Origin: AP-16 sp046727735
GTDB lineage: Bacteria > Pseudomonadota > Alphaproteobacteria > Rhizobiales > Xanthobacteraceae
Direction: 5' to 3'
DNA length: 64,000 bases
NCBI GenBank assembly: GCA_046727735.1
Contig: JBKPDF010000007.1
Span: forward strand, 83,519 to 147,518
How positions within the stretch are numbered: the first letter of the stretch is position 1; each line of letters begins with the position of its first letter. Shown piece by piece: positions 16,826-30,403 of this stretch. Below the pieces are notes generated by a model. The model worked only from the letters and a program-made list of their open reading frames with translations, made no database searches and had not been told where the DNA came from. A program made the translations under genes and the position numbers.

Positions 16826-17992
16826 ATGGACATCCGCGTTGTGCGCGCGGGCGGTATTGCCGCCGCGCTCCTCGGTTTGCCGCTGCTTTCGTCGAGCGCC
16901 ATCGCGCAGCTTGCCATCTCCTCGAACGACGCAAAGGCCGTGCTGGTGAACGGCGTGAACACGGTGCCGCCGAACCCCGGGAACGACACCGTCACGCTCA
17001 TCGACCTCGGGGTTTCGCCGCCGAAGATCGTCGGCGAGCTCAATGCGCCGTCGAGCGTCGTGGGTCCGCCGCAGAACGTCGCGATCACACCCGACGAGTC
17101 GTTGGCGCTCGTCAGCGCCAACACCAAACTCGATCCGACCGATCCCAAGAAAACCGTGCCGGACAACCGGATCACGGTGATCGATCTCAAGTCCAATCCG
17201 GCGGCGGTGATCACCACGATCGAAACCGATCCCGGACCGGCCGGCATCTCCATCAATCGCGCCGGAACATTGGCGCTCGTCGCCAATCGCAATGCCGGTG
17301 CGGTCTCGATCTTCACGATCTCCGGAAAATCCATCGCCCCCGCCGGCAAGGTCGATTTGGGCGATGCAAAAGCGGGACCGAGCAGCGTCGCGTTCACGCC
17401 CGACGGAAAGACGGCGCTGGTCACGCGCGACGGCGACCACAAGGTCTCGGTGCTCTCCGTCGACGGCACCAAGGTGACGGATACCAAGCGGGTGCTGACC
17501 GGCGGATTCCGGCCTTATGCGATCCAGGTCAGCCCCAAGGGCGACATCGCGCTCGTCGGCAATCAGGGCGGCAACAGCGGTGACATCGTGGCGGTGCACG
17601 TGATCGACCTGACCGGGAAGGCCCCGCGCATCGTCCGCGCGATCGATGTCGGCCAGTACGTCGAGGGCTTGGCGTTCTCGGACGACGGCAATTATGTGGC
17701 TATCCTCCCCCAGAACGGCTCCTCGATCGCGGAAAATCATCCGTTCTACAACGACCACAGCCTGGTCGTGGTGTTCAGCGTGAAGGGAACGGAGCTCACC
17801 AAAGTCGCCGAGGCCAAGACCGGGAGATGGGGCCAGGGCGTGGCCTGGAGCCGCGACGGCAAGACTCTGCTGGCGCAGAGCATGACTGACAATGCGCTCG
17901 CGGTGTTGAGCTTCGACGGCAAGAGCCTGCAGGTGACCGGCCAACTCAAGGTCAACGGCGGGCCCGAAGGGCTGCGCACCGCGGAACGTTGA
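16826..17992 (+). CDS. Exported YncE-like beta-propeller protein
   Basis: A 388-residue protein with a signal peptide (GIAAALLGLPLLSSSAIAQ) followed by repeated blades of about 45 residues. Examples are VAITPDESLALVSAN, ISINRAGTLALVANRN, VAFTPDGKTALVTRDG, IQVSPKGDIALVGNQGG, LAFSDDGNYVAILPQNG and VAWSRDGKTLLAQSM. This is the pattern of YVTN/YncE and lactonase-like seven-bladed propellers. The ligand or reaction cannot be read from sequence; family members bind DNA, act as lactonases or serve as scaffolds. It stands alone, 209 bases after fabI, and is followed by a strong hairpin. Confidence 0.85.
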   Translation: MDIRVVRAGGIAAALLGLPLLSSSAIAQLAISSNDAKAVLVNGVNTVPPNPGNDTVTLIDLGVSPPKIVGELNAPSSVVGPPQNVAITPDESLALVSANTKLDPTDPKKTVPDNRITVIDLKSNPAAVITTIETDPGPAGISINRAGTLALVANRNAGAVSIFTISGKSIAPAGKVDLGDAKAGPSSVAFTPDGKTALVTRDGDHKVSVLSVDGTKVTDTKRVLTGGFRPYAIQVSPKGDIALVGNQGGNSGDIVAVHVIDLTGKAPRIVRAIDVGQYVEGLAFSDDGNYVAILPQNGSSIAENHPFYNDHSLVVVFSVKGTELTKVAEAKTGRWGQGVAWSRDGKTLLAQSMTDNALAVLSFDGKSLQVTGQLKVNGGPEGLRTAER

Positions 17993-18047
17993 ACGAAGGC
18001 CGTCGTCGGCCGGCGCGCGAATCGCCGGTCGGCTCGTGGTCATGAAA

Positions 18048-18075
18048 GAAAGGGCGGCCGCGTGGCCGCCCTTTC
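18048..18075 (+). terminator. 12-bp perfect stem-loop, probable terminator
   Basis: GAAAGGGCGGCC and GGCCGCCCTTTC pair perfectly around a GCGT loop, 56 bases after the propeller gene stop and 60 bases before the GFA gene. The A-rich left and T-rich right flanks are what an intrinsic terminator needs on either strand, though the U tract is only three long. Confidence 0.7.
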
Positions 18076-18135
18076 GGCAAGCGCGGCGCGGCAAGCACGT
18101 CATCGCGCGCACACACCGGATTGCAGGCCACTCCC

Positions 18136-18585
18136 ATGCTCGACATCACCGATCGCCGCATCCGCGGCAGCTGTCATTGCGGCAACATCCGATTCACCTT
18201 GGCATGGCCCGATTCCGGGCCGACGATCGCGAGCCGCGCGTGCGGTTGCGGGCTGTGCACGAAGCACGGTGCGGCGTGGACATCGCATCCCGATGGCAGG
18301 TTCGATCTGCGGATCGCCGATCCCGCTCGCGTGACGCAATATCGGTTCGGAACCAAGACCGCAGATTTTCACGTTTGCCTCACCTGCGGCGTGATCCCGA
18401 TCGTAACGTGCACGATCGAAGGGACGCGATATGCGGTGTTCAACGTCAACACGTTCGACGACGTGGATCGCTCGCAGCTGGTCGAGTCCGCCGCAGACTT
18501 CGAGGGCGAAACGGCGGAGAACCGGCTGGCGCGGCGGCGGCGCAACTGGACGCCGGAATCTACCCGCGAGACTGCGAGCTGCTGA
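18136..18585 (+). CDS. GFA/CENP-V family zinc protein
   Basis: A 149-residue protein of the glutathione-dependent formaldehyde-activating (GFA) fold. Cysteine motifs in order: GSCHCGNIRFT, ACGCGLCTKHG and VCLTCGVIP, which together give the two zinc sites of the family. The middle reads TQYRFGTKTADFHVC. Members include Gfa, which speeds S-hydroxymethylglutathione formation, but most are uncharacterised, so a formaldehyde role is only possible. The frame is open to a TTG at 18121; ATG at 18136 is preferred. It converges on the radical SAM gene. Confidence 0.88.
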   Translation: MLDITDRRIRGSCHCGNIRFTLAWPDSGPTIASRACGCGLCTKHGAAWTSHPDGRFDLRIADPARVTQYRFGTKTADFHVCLTCGVIPIVTCTIEGTRYAVFNVNTFDDVDRSQLVESAADFEGETAENRLARRRRNWTPESTRETASC

Positions 18586-18628
18586 ATCGAGATCCTGATT
18601 CAATATCGCGCGGGGCCGCGCGCGCCGA

Positions 18629-19894
18629 TCACATTGCGAACATCGCCGTCGTGCCGAACGGATCGCGGCGCTCGAACGTGGTCGCCTCGAAATGCAGGCC
18701 GAGGTCGCGCGCCCGCTGCCAAGACGCGTGCAGCTCGCGCGTAGTCGGGCGGCGGGCGATCTCGGAATATTTGTCGCGGTACTTCCGGCTGCCCGGGTCG
18801 CAGAAATTGTCGGGGTGGAACTGCGCCATGACGTTGACCGGCGCCGCGGGCACGTGCTCGGCAATCCATTCGAGCACCGGATAGGTGCAGCATTCGACGT
18901 GGTTCGGCATGATCAAATGCCGGATCGTGAAGTCCTCGCCCCATTGCTTGAGCAGCGCGATGTTGCGCGTCACCGTCTCCCAGTACCACGGGGTCTTGGC
19001 GAGCGTCATCGCGCATCGGCCGGGGCCGAATTTGAGGTCGGGCAGCCACACGTCGCTCAGCACGCGCAGGATTTTCATCGACTCCAAGGTCATGAAGAAA
19101 TTGCTGTTCCACAGCATCGGCGCATTGAATTCCGCCTCGTCGAAGTCCGGCGCCTCGCGGAAGAAAAAGAAGCGGTCCGCCTTGGTCCGCCGCGCGGTTG
19201 CGAGCTCGGCCGGGCTCGGGCGGAAGCCGCGGCCGATGAGCGCAATCGCGTCGACGATCGCATGCAGATGAATGACGACTTCCCCGCCGACCCAGTTGAT
19301 GTTGTGGCAGCCCTCGCGGCGCAGCTGCCAGGCCATCGCGGCGAGCGTGCGGGCATCGACCTCCTCGCCGTTGTCCTTGTCGGTGCTGATGTCGCCGTTC
19401 TGGCAGAACGCGCAGCGCATATTGCAGGAGGTGAAGAAAATCGTGCCGGAGCCGGCGGTGCCGCGATAGAACAGCTCCTCGCCGGTGTGATGGAAATGCG
19501 TGCTCACCCGCGCGCCGGAGGCGAGCTTGCAGGCGCCGAGCTTCGTCCCCGCGCGGCGGTCGACCCGGCAATCCCACGGGCAGAAATTGCAATGGGCGAG
19601 CATGCGATAGGCGAGTTCGCGGCAGAGCTCGAGCAGGCTCGGACCCTCCGCAGGCGGGGGCAAATACGCCCCCGCGCGGATCGCCTGCCACAGCGCGAGA
19701 AATTCGGGGGTCCGCGCGTCGAGCTCGGCCCACAGCGCCTCCTCGCTCGCGCTCGCGGGATCGAGCCCAACCGGCACCGCGGCCGCAATGCGGAATTTCG
19801 CCGGCCGACGGTTCTCGGCGACGTCGAGATACCAGGCAAGCGCGGCGCGGATCGTCGCATCGTCCCAGATGCGCAGGCGCTCCAACTGTCCCAT
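18629..19894 (-). CDS. Radical SAM protein related to PflA/PflX activating enzymes
   Basis: A 421-residue radical SAM enzyme. The cluster motif is FTSCNMRCAFCQNGD (Cys-x3-Cys-x2-Cys) near residues 150-165, and GGEVVIHLHAIV takes the place of the usual GGEP segment. A further Cys set, AHCNFCPWDC and LGACK, precedes it near residues 100-125 and may hold a second iron-sulfur site or zinc. This layout fits the COG1313-type PflX family, whose substrate is unknown. No glycyl-radical enzyme is visible nearby. It is divergent from the LLM oxidoreductase gene across 108 bases. The ATG is the family-like start MGQLERLRIWDD. Confidence 0.85.
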   Translation of the reverse strand: MGQLERLRIWDDATIRAALAWYLDVAENRRPAKFRIAAAVPVGLDPASASEEALWAELDARTPEFLALWQAIRAGAYLPPPAEGPSLLELCRELAYRMLAHCNFCPWDCRVDRRAGTKLGACKLASGARVSTHFHHTGEELFYRGTAGSGTIFFTSCNMRCAFCQNGDISTDKDNGEEVDARTLAAMAWQLRREGCHNINWVGGEVVIHLHAIVDAIALIGRGFRPSPAELATARRTKADRFFFFREAPDFDEAEFNAPMLWNSNFFMTLESMKILRVLSDVWLPDLKFGPGRCAMTLAKTPWYWETVTRNIALLKQWGEDFTIRHLIMPNHVECCTYPVLEWIAEHVPAAPVNVMAQFHPDNFCDPGSRKYRDKYSEIARRPTTRELHASWQRARDLGLHFEATTFERRDPFGTTAMFAM

Positions 19895-20002
19895 GGCGCT
19901 CCTCCGTCTTGATTATATGTCGAGCCGGCGGCCGAGACGATGGCGGATCGGCGGCCTACACTCGCCTCGACCGACGGCGCGCGATCCTCGGGAAGGCCGG
20001 CC

Positions 20003-21061
20003 ATGAAAATCGAAACGCTGCTGCCGCTCGGCAAGGTAGATCCGGGCCTGCGTGCGGCCGAGACCCCGCTCGACATTGCACAGGTCGGCGCGGACGCGCG
20101 GCTCGTCGAGCAGATGGGTTACGACGGATTGGTGACGGAGGAGACGAAGGACGACCCCTATGTGGTGATGGCGCTCGCCGCGCAAGCGACGAAGCGGCTC
20201 AAACTTGCGACCGGCGTCGCCATGGCGTTTCCGCGCAGCCCGACCATCACGGCGATGAGCGCCTGGTCCCTGCAAAAACTCTCGAAGGGCCGCTTCGTCC
20301 TCGGGCTGGGATCGCAGGTCAAAGGCCACATCCAGCGCCGGTTCGGCATGACTTGGTCGCCGCCGGGCCCCTGGATGCGCGAATACGTGCGCGCCGTACG
20401 CGCGGTCTGGGCCACGTGGCAGACCGGCGCGCCGCTCGACATCAAGGGCGAGCATTACAACATCAACCTGATGGTGCCGCTGTTCGCGCCGGCTCCGCTC
20501 GAGCATCCGGACATCCCGATCCATCTCGCCGCGGTCAATCCCTACATGTGCCAGGTGGCGGGCGAGGTCGCCGACGGCATCCGGCCGCATCCGGTGTGCA
20601 CGCCGCAATATATCGAGGAGGTGATGCTGCCGGCGGTCCGCAAGGGGGCCGCGAACACATCCCGCCGGCTCGACGGCTTTGCGGTCGCGATCAAGCCGCT
20701 GGTTGCGACCGCGCCCGATGAAGACGCGCTTGCACCCGCGATCCGCAACGTGCGCGCGCGGGTCGCCTTCTACGCCTCGACGCCGGCTTACGCGGCGGCG
20801 TTCGAAGCGCACGGGTTCGGCGAGCTCGCAAAGACTCTCGCCGACTACTCCCGGGCGCAGCGCTGGGAGGAGATGCCCGCGTTCATCACCGACGAGATTT
20901 TGCACACCTACGCCACGGTCGGGACCTGGGACGAGATCGCCGACAAGCTCCTGGCGCGGTACGGGCATGTTGCGACCCACGCGGAGTTCTCGACCCCGGT
21001 CGGTTCCGCGTCCGACCAGGCGCGGCTGATGCGGATGGTCGATCGGCTTCACGCCGGGTGA
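20003..21061 (+). CDS. Luciferase-like (LLM class) flavin/F420-dependent oxidoreductase
   Basis: A 352-residue TIM-barrel oxidoreductase of the bacterial luciferase superfamily. It shows AETPLDIAQVGADARLVEQMGYDG at the N-terminus, LKLATGVAMAFPRSPTITAM, the FVLGLGSQVKGHIQRRFGM segment and IHLAAVNPYMCQVAGEVADG. This resembles the subfamily annotated as F420-dependent (TIGR03617-like), but cofactor and substrate cannot be decided from sequence. ATG follows GGAAGG at good spacing; an in-frame extension to 19940 is unlikely. A palindromic repeat and then pnp (opposite strand) follow. Confidence 0.85.
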   Translation: MKIETLLPLGKVDPGLRAAETPLDIAQVGADARLVEQMGYDGLVTEETKDDPYVVMALAAQATKRLKLATGVAMAFPRSPTITAMSAWSLQKLSKGRFVLGLGSQVKGHIQRRFGMTWSPPGPWMREYVRAVRAVWATWQTGAPLDIKGEHYNINLMVPLFAPAPLEHPDIPIHLAAVNPYMCQVAGEVADGIRPHPVCTPQYIEEVMLPAVRKGAANTSRRLDGFAVAIKPLVATAPDEDALAPAIRNVRARVAFYASTPAYAAAFEAHGFGELAKTLADYSRAQRWEEMPAFITDEILHTYATVGTWDEIADKLLARYGHVATHAEFSTPVGSASDQARLMRMVDRLHAG

Positions 21062-21119
21062 CGCGTTGCAGCACTGGGGACTGCTGATGGACCCGAGTGT
21101 AACGCCGAACTAATATCAA

Positions 21120-21213
21120 CTCGTCACGCGCGGGCTCGACCCGCGCATCCATGCGACTTCGCCGGGTCGCTGCAGCGTCGCATCGATTGCCGGTCAAGCC
21201 CGGCAATGACGAG
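21120..21213. repeat. Dispersed palindromic element, about 94 bp
   Basis: The ends are CTCGTCA and TGACGAG; inside, CATGCGAC faces GTCGCATC, and each half has its own GC-rich hairpin (GCGCGGGCTCGACCCGCGC; CCGGTCAAGCCCGG). It has the same architecture as the element at 9971-10057 but a different core. It abuts the pnp stop by two bases and could act as a transcript 3' end stabiliser for pnp or the LLM gene. Confidence 0.72.
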
Positions 21214-21215
21214 AC

Positions 21216-23387
<2,172 letters not shown>

Positions 23388-23581
23388 CTTTCTCTCTCAT
23401 GGTTTGCGGAAGCCGCGAAAGCCATGAGCAAGACGGCGGGAGGCTGCCGCGCGCGAGTACGACAGCATCCGGCGATCCTGCCATGGCCTTCGATCTCCCC
23501 TCTGACTGCCGGGCCTCGCCCGGCTCTTTCGGCAGCCTCGCTGCCGCCTTACTTGCGGCGGCCTTCGCCGTCCGCGGTGAA

Positions 23582-23603
23582 CGCGCGCGAACCCTCGCGC
23601 GCG
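23582..23603 (-). terminator. rpsO-pnp intergenic hairpin
   Basis: Read on the minus strand, CGCGCGCGA and TCGCGCGCG form a perfect 9-bp stem around a GGGT loop, starting four bases after the rpsO stop. There is no U tract, so it may be a weak terminator, an RNase III site or a 3'-end barrier. The remaining gap to pnp holds further GC-rich complementary stretches. Confidence 0.55.
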
Positions 23604-23607
23604 AATT

Positions 23608-23877
23608 TCAGCGACGAATCCCGAGCCGCTCGATCAGCGTCTTGTAACGGCCCTCGTCGGTACGCCGCAGATAGTCGAGCAACTGCCGGCGCTGCGAGAC
23701 GAGCTTGAGCAGGCCGCGCCGGGAATGGTTGTCCTTGACGTGGGTCTTGAAATGCTCGGTCAGGCTCGTGATGCGCTCCGAGAGGATCGCCACCTGCACC
23801 TCCGGCGAACCGGTGTCGCCGGATTTCGTCGCGTAATTCTTGATGATTTCCGCCTTGCGGCCGGGGTCGAGCGACAT
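23608..23877 (-). CDS. rpsO: 30S ribosomal protein S15
   Basis: The standard 89-residue S15, which binds the three-way junction of the 16S rRNA central domain. Signature segments are DTGSPEVQVAILSERI, HFKTHVKDNHSRRGLL and RRQLLDYLRRTDEGRY. It starts five bases after the truB stop, so it is probably translated from the same mRNA as truB. Confidence 0.99.
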   Translation of the reverse strand: MSLDPGRKAEIIKNYATKSGDTGSPEVQVAILSERITSLTEHFKTHVKDNHSRRGLLKLVSQRRQLLDYLRRTDEGRYKTLIERLGIRR

Positions 23878-23881
23878 CGGG

Positions 23882-24877
23882 TCAGCCTTTTCTGGCGCCG
23901 GCGCTGCTGGTCAGGCCGGCGAGGTTGAACACGCGCTTGGGGACGATTTCGCCGCGGTCGACTTCGGCAAGGGCGATCAGCCTTCCTGCCGTGGTGACGT
24001 AGACCGTGCCGCGCAAAATCGGAGCGTCCCGTCCGCGCAACAGAACGGCCTGGCCCCGTTGGAGCCTGGCCGCATCGGCCCGGTTGACGGCCAGCGCCGG
24101 GATGTCGTCCAGCGCGGTCTCTACGGGCTCGAGCGCGTCGGCGAGGCTCGCCTCGCCGGCGGCGGCTCTATGCCACAAAGCCTCCAGCCCATCCAGCGAA
24201 ATCATGGCGCCCTCGCCGAACGGCCCGACCGCGGTGCGGCGCAGCTCCGAAACGTGCCCGAGGCAGCCGAGCGCGCGGCCCATGTCGCGCGCGAGCGCGC
24301 GCACATAGGCGCCCTTGCCGCAATCGGCCTCGAACACCGCGCGATCGGCGTCGGTCGTCGCGACGAGGTCGAGCCGGTGGATCGTGACCGGACGCGCGGC
24401 GAGCTCGACCGCTTCGCCGTCGCGGGCGAGGTCGTAGGCGCGCTCGCCTTCGATCTTCACGGCCGAGAACCGCGGCGGCACCTGATCGATGGTGCCGAGG
24501 AAGCGCGGCAGCAGCGCAGAAATCGCCGCCGCGTCGGGGCGGTGCGCGCTGGTCTCGACCACCGTGCCCTCGGCGTCGTCGGTGTCGCGCGCCTCGCCCC
24601 AGCGCACCGTGAACCGATAGGATTTTTTTCCGTCCATCACGAACGGCACGGTCTTGGTGGCTTCGCCGAGCGCGATCGGCAGACATCCCGACGCCAACGG
24701 GTCGAGCGTGCCGGCATGGCCCGCGCGCTTGGCGCGGAACAGCCGTTTCACCACGGAGACCGCGAATGTCGAGGTCATGCCGACCGGCTTGTCGATGATG
24801 ACCCAACCGTGGACGTCCTGCCTATCGCGCTTGCGCGGCGCCGTGTCGGCGCCGACCGCATCAATGCTCGCCATCAT
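23882..24877 (-). CDS. truB: tRNA pseudouridine(55) synthase
   Basis: A 331-residue TruB that makes pseudouridine 55 in the T arm of tRNAs. It shows GWVIIDKPVGMTS, the catalytic Asp in GHAGTLDPLASGCLP, and KSYRFTVRWGEARDTDDAEG. The C-terminal part (VNRADAARLQRGQAV) is the PUA-like tail. Tandem ATGs at 24877/24874 follow GGAGG by five bases; that site lies inside the end of rbfA, which truB overlaps by about 17 bases. Confidence 0.98.
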   Translation of the reverse strand: MMASIDAVGADTAPRKRDRQDVHGWVIIDKPVGMTSTFAVSVVKRLFRAKRAGHAGTLDPLASGCLPIALGEATKTVPFVMDGKKSYRFTVRWGEARDTDDAEGTVVETSAHRPDAAAISALLPRFLGTIDQVPPRFSAVKIEGERAYDLARDGEAVELAARPVTIHRLDLVATTDADRAVFEADCGKGAYVRALARDMGRALGCLGHVSELRRTAVGPFGEGAMISLDGLEALWHRAAAGEASLADALEPVETALDDIPALAVNRADAARLQRGQAVLLRGRDAPILRGTVYVTTAGRLIALAEVDRGEIVPKRVFNLAGLTSSAGARKG

Positions 24878-25280
24878 CGGAGCCTCCGGCGAGATCGCGC
24901 TTGACCGCGGGCGAGCGCAGCAGCTTTTCGATCCGCTCAGCCTCCCCGAACCGCTCGTCGATGCGGAAGCGGATATCGGGCGCGAATTTCAAGTTCACCT
25001 TCCGGGCGATGACGCCGCGCAGGTAGCGCTTGTTGCGGTCGAGCGCGGCGAGCACCTGCGTCTCGTCGCGCCCGCCGAGCGGCATCACGTAGATCGTCGC
25101 GAGCCGCAGATCGGGGCTCATGCGCACTTCCGGGACCGTGATCAGATGCGTCTCGATCACCTCGTCGTGCACGTCGCCATGCGCCAACAGCTCGGCGAGC
25201 GCATGGCGCACCGCCTCGCCGACGCGCAACTGGCGCTGCGAGGGGCCGCTTTCAGGCGCGCGATGCGGGGCGCGAGACAT
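24861..25280 (-). CDS. rbfA: Ribosome-binding factor A
   Basis: A 139-residue KH-like 30S maturation factor acting on the 16S rRNA 5' end. It shows RQLRVGEAVRHALAELL, VRMSPDLRLATIYVMPL and LRGVIARKVNLKFAPDIRF. ATG at 25280 is chosen; the open frame to 25352 lacks family similarity. It sits between infB and truB, overlapping truB, as in most proteobacteria. Confidence 0.96.
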   Translation of the reverse strand: MSRAPHRAPESGPSQRQLRVGEAVRHALAELLAHGDVHDEVIETHLITVPEVRMSPDLRLATIYVMPLGGRDETQVLAALDRNKRYLRGVIARKVNLKFAPDIRFRIDERFGEAERIEKLLRSPAVKRDLAGGSDDGEH

Positions 25281-25389
25281 CTTCGGCAAATCCTCGTCTC
25301 GTTCCGGCGCACGGTTCAGCCGCCGAACGTCCGTCCGATGCTGTCGGTCCAATTTTCCCGAGGGCGAGCGCAGGTCGAAGTTTCGGACT

Positions 25390-27969
<2,580 letters not shown>

Positions 27970-28092
27970 TCACATTCCAGTCCTGAGCGAATGCCTGGAC
28001 CACCTCGTCCAGTCAGTCCGCACCGATGAATTCCTACTCGACTGCCATTTCGGCAGCTCAGGTCTGCGTACCCGCCTTGGCGCCCGTGCCGA

Positions 28093-28755
28093 TCACGGGG
28101 CGCCACGTCGACCCTCCGGAACGCCAGCCCGGAAGCGTTCGAGGCTGCGGCAGCGTTGAAGAAAGCTGTCGCTGGCCCGGTCCGCGAGCAGGGCAGCATG
28201 TATCACATTTGCCCTGCCCAGTGCCAAATCCAATTGCGCCGAGCCAAATAGCGCGATCAGCGGAATGCGCTCCGCTCGCGCTCCCGCCCCGCGCCGTGCC
28301 GCCGCCGCGATTTTCGCCGTCCCGTCCCGGCCGGCCTCGGCCGCATGGACGAGGGCGACGACCTCCTGGCGCTGCAGCGCCGTCTCGACTTGGCCGAAGC
28401 CGACGGCCACCGCTCCGGATTTGTGCGCCATTGACAGCGCGTCCAGGGCCGAACGCGCCAGCAAGGCCTCGATCCGGTCGGGCAGGTCGGGATCGACCCG
28501 CACTTCGCGCTTGAACGCCCGCGCAAAAACCTTGCGGCGCATTGCCTCGATCAACGCCGCCCTCGTATCCATGACCCAGGCGCCGCGGCCCGGCAGCTTG
28601 CGCTTGAGGTCGGGCACTACCTCACCGTCCGGGCCGACGACGAAGCGGATCAGCTCCGTGACCGGCCTGACGGTCCGGGTCGCGACACAAAGTCGCTCCG
28701 TCGCCGCGGCAAGCTTGCGCGGTCCGAGATCCGCCGCCTCAATCCGAGTCACCAT
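28093..28755 (-). CDS. ylxR: YlxR (DUF448) RNA-binding protein with a C-terminal L7Ae-like domain
   Basis: A 220-residue protein of the nusA operon. The N-terminal YlxR domain carries the family pattern LCVATRTVRPVTELIRFVV, LKRKLPGRGAWV and a basic helix. The C-terminal half (DALSMAHKSGAVAVGFGQV... VVALVHAAEAGRDG) matches the L7Ae/YlxQ-like fold that is fused to YlxR in many alphaproteobacteria. RNA binding is likely; the precise role is unsettled. ATG at 28755 is preferred to the longer frame from 28836. It lies 11 bases after nusA. Confidence 0.93.
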   Translation of the reverse strand: MVTRIEAADLGPRKLAAATERLCVATRTVRPVTELIRFVVGPDGEVVPDLKRKLPGRGAWVMDTRAALIEAMRRKVFARAFKREVRVDPDLPDRIEALLARSALDALSMAHKSGAVAVGFGQVETALQRQEVVALVHAAEAGRDGTAKIAAAARRGAGARAERIPLIALFGSAQLDLALGRANVIHAALLADRASDSFLQRCRSLERFRAGVPEGRRGAP

Positions 28756-28766
28756 GAAGGCCGGGA

Positions 28767-30368
28767 TTATCCCTGCGCCTCCGTGGTTTCTGCAGGGGCC
28801 TCGACGGGAGGCGCGAGATCCGCCGCATCGATCCACCCGGCCTTCACGCGGGCCTGCATGATGATCGCCTCGGCGTCTTCGCGGGTGACATCGAAGCCGT
28901 CGAGAATGCCGGGATGGCGAACCGTCTCGCCCTCCTTGCGCTCGCTCCAGCCCGAGAGCTCATCGGTCGCATAGCCGGCGAGGTCCTCCACCGTCTTGAT
29001 GCCGTTCTCGCCGAACGCGACCAGCATGCGCGTGGTGACGCCGGGGACTTCCTTCAGCGCGTCCTCGACGCCGAACTCGCGCCGCTTGGCGTCGAATTCC
29101 GCCTCGATGCGGGCGAGATAGTCGCGGGCACGGGTCTGCAGCTCGCGCGCGGTGTCTTCGTCGAAGCCCTCGATCGACGCGATCTCCTTCTCCTCCACAT
29201 AGGCGAGCTCCTCGACCGACGTGAAGCCTTCGGACGCGAGCAGCTGGCCGACGACCTCGTCGACGTTGAGCGAATCCATGAACATGCGGGTGCGGTTTTC
29301 GAACTCGGCCTGGCGACGCTCCGATTCCTCCTGCTCGGTGAGAATGTCGATGTCCCAGCCGGTGAGCTGCGATGCGAGGCGCACGTTCTGGCCGCGCCGT
29401 CCGATCGCGAGCGAGAGCTGCTGGTCCGGGACCACGACCTCGATGCGCTCGCGCTCTTCGTCGAGCACAACCTTGGCGACTTCAGCCGGCGCCAGCGCGT
29501 TCACCACGAAGGTCGCGGTGTCCGGCGACCACGGAATGATGTCGATTTTCTCGCCCTGCAGCTCGTTGACGACCGCCTGCACGCGCGAGCCGCGCATGCC
29601 GACGCAGGCGCCGACCGGATCGACCGAGGAATCCCGGGAGATCACCGCGATCTTCGCGCGCGAGCCGGGGTCGCGCGCCACCGCCTTCACCTCGACGATG
29701 CCGTCGTAGATTTCCGGGACTTCTTGCGCGAACAGCTTCGCCATGAATTGCGGGTGGGTGCGGGACAGAAAGATCTGCGGCCCGCGCGCCTCGCGCCGCA
29801 CGTCGTAAATGTAGGCGCGGATGCGGTCGCCGTTGCGGAACACTTCGCGCGGCAGCAGCTCGTCGCGGCGCACGATGGCTTCGCCGCGGCCGAGATCGAC
29901 GACGACATTGCCGTACTCGACCCGCTTGACGATGCCGTTGACGATGTCGCTGATGCGATCCTTGTATTCCTGGTACTGCCGGTCGCGCTCGGCCTCGCGG
30001 ACCTTCTGCACGATGACCTGCTTGGCCGATTGCGCGGCGATGCGCCCGTATTCGAGCGGCGGCAGCGCGTCCGCGATGGTGTCGCCGAGCTGCGCCGCAG
30101 GATTGTGCCGGCGGGCGTCTTCGAGGCTGATCTGGTTCGCCGGGTTCTCGACGTTGTCGACGACGAGCAGATGCCGCGAAAGCCGCAGCTCGCCCGTCTT
30201 CGCATTGATGTCGGCGTGCACGTCGGTCTCGCTGCCGTAGCGCGAGCGTGCCGCCTTGGCGATCGCGTCCTCCATGGCGGTGATGACGATGCCGCGGTCG
30301 ATCGCCTTCTCGCGAGCCACCGCGTCGGCGATCTGCAGCAGCTCCAGCCGGTTGGCGCTGACAACCAT
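28767..30368 (-). CDS. nusA: Transcription termination/antitermination factor NusA
   Basis: A 533-residue NusA, which binds RNA polymerase and RNA and modulates pausing, termination and antitermination. The N-terminal RNAP-binding domain (RLELLQIADAVAREKAIDRG) is followed by an S1 domain (IVNGIVKRVEYGNVVVDLG) and two KH domains (DPVGACVGMRGSRVQAVV; LSLAIGRRGQNVRLASQL). Two C-terminal acidic helix-hairpin-helix repeats follow (GFTSVEELAYVEEKEIASIE; NGIKTVEDLAGYATDEL). It follows rimP by 35 bases with a GAAGGAG-like site. Confidence 0.98.
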   Translation of the reverse strand: MVVSANRLELLQIADAVAREKAIDRGIVITAMEDAIAKAARSRYGSETDVHADINAKTGELRLSRHLLVVDNVENPANQISLEDARRHNPAAQLGDTIADALPPLEYGRIAAQSAKQVIVQKVREAERDRQYQEYKDRISDIVNGIVKRVEYGNVVVDLGRGEAIVRRDELLPREVFRNGDRIRAYIYDVRREARGPQIFLSRTHPQFMAKLFAQEVPEIYDGIVEVKAVARDPGSRAKIAVISRDSSVDPVGACVGMRGSRVQAVVNELQGEKIDIIPWSPDTATFVVNALAPAEVAKVVLDEERERIEVVVPDQQLSLAIGRRGQNVRLASQLTGWDIDILTEQEESERRQAEFENRTRMFMDSLNVDEVVGQLLASEGFTSVEELAYVEEKEIASIEGFDEDTARELQTRARDYLARIEAEFDAKRREFGVEDALKEVPGVTTRMLVAFGENGIKTVEDLAGYATDELSGWSERKEGETVRHPGILDGFDVTREDAEAIIMQARVKAGWIDAADLAPPVEAPAETTEAQG

Positions 30369-30403
30369 CGTTCATTCTCCTTCCTGCTGGGCGACGGGGC
30401 GGC

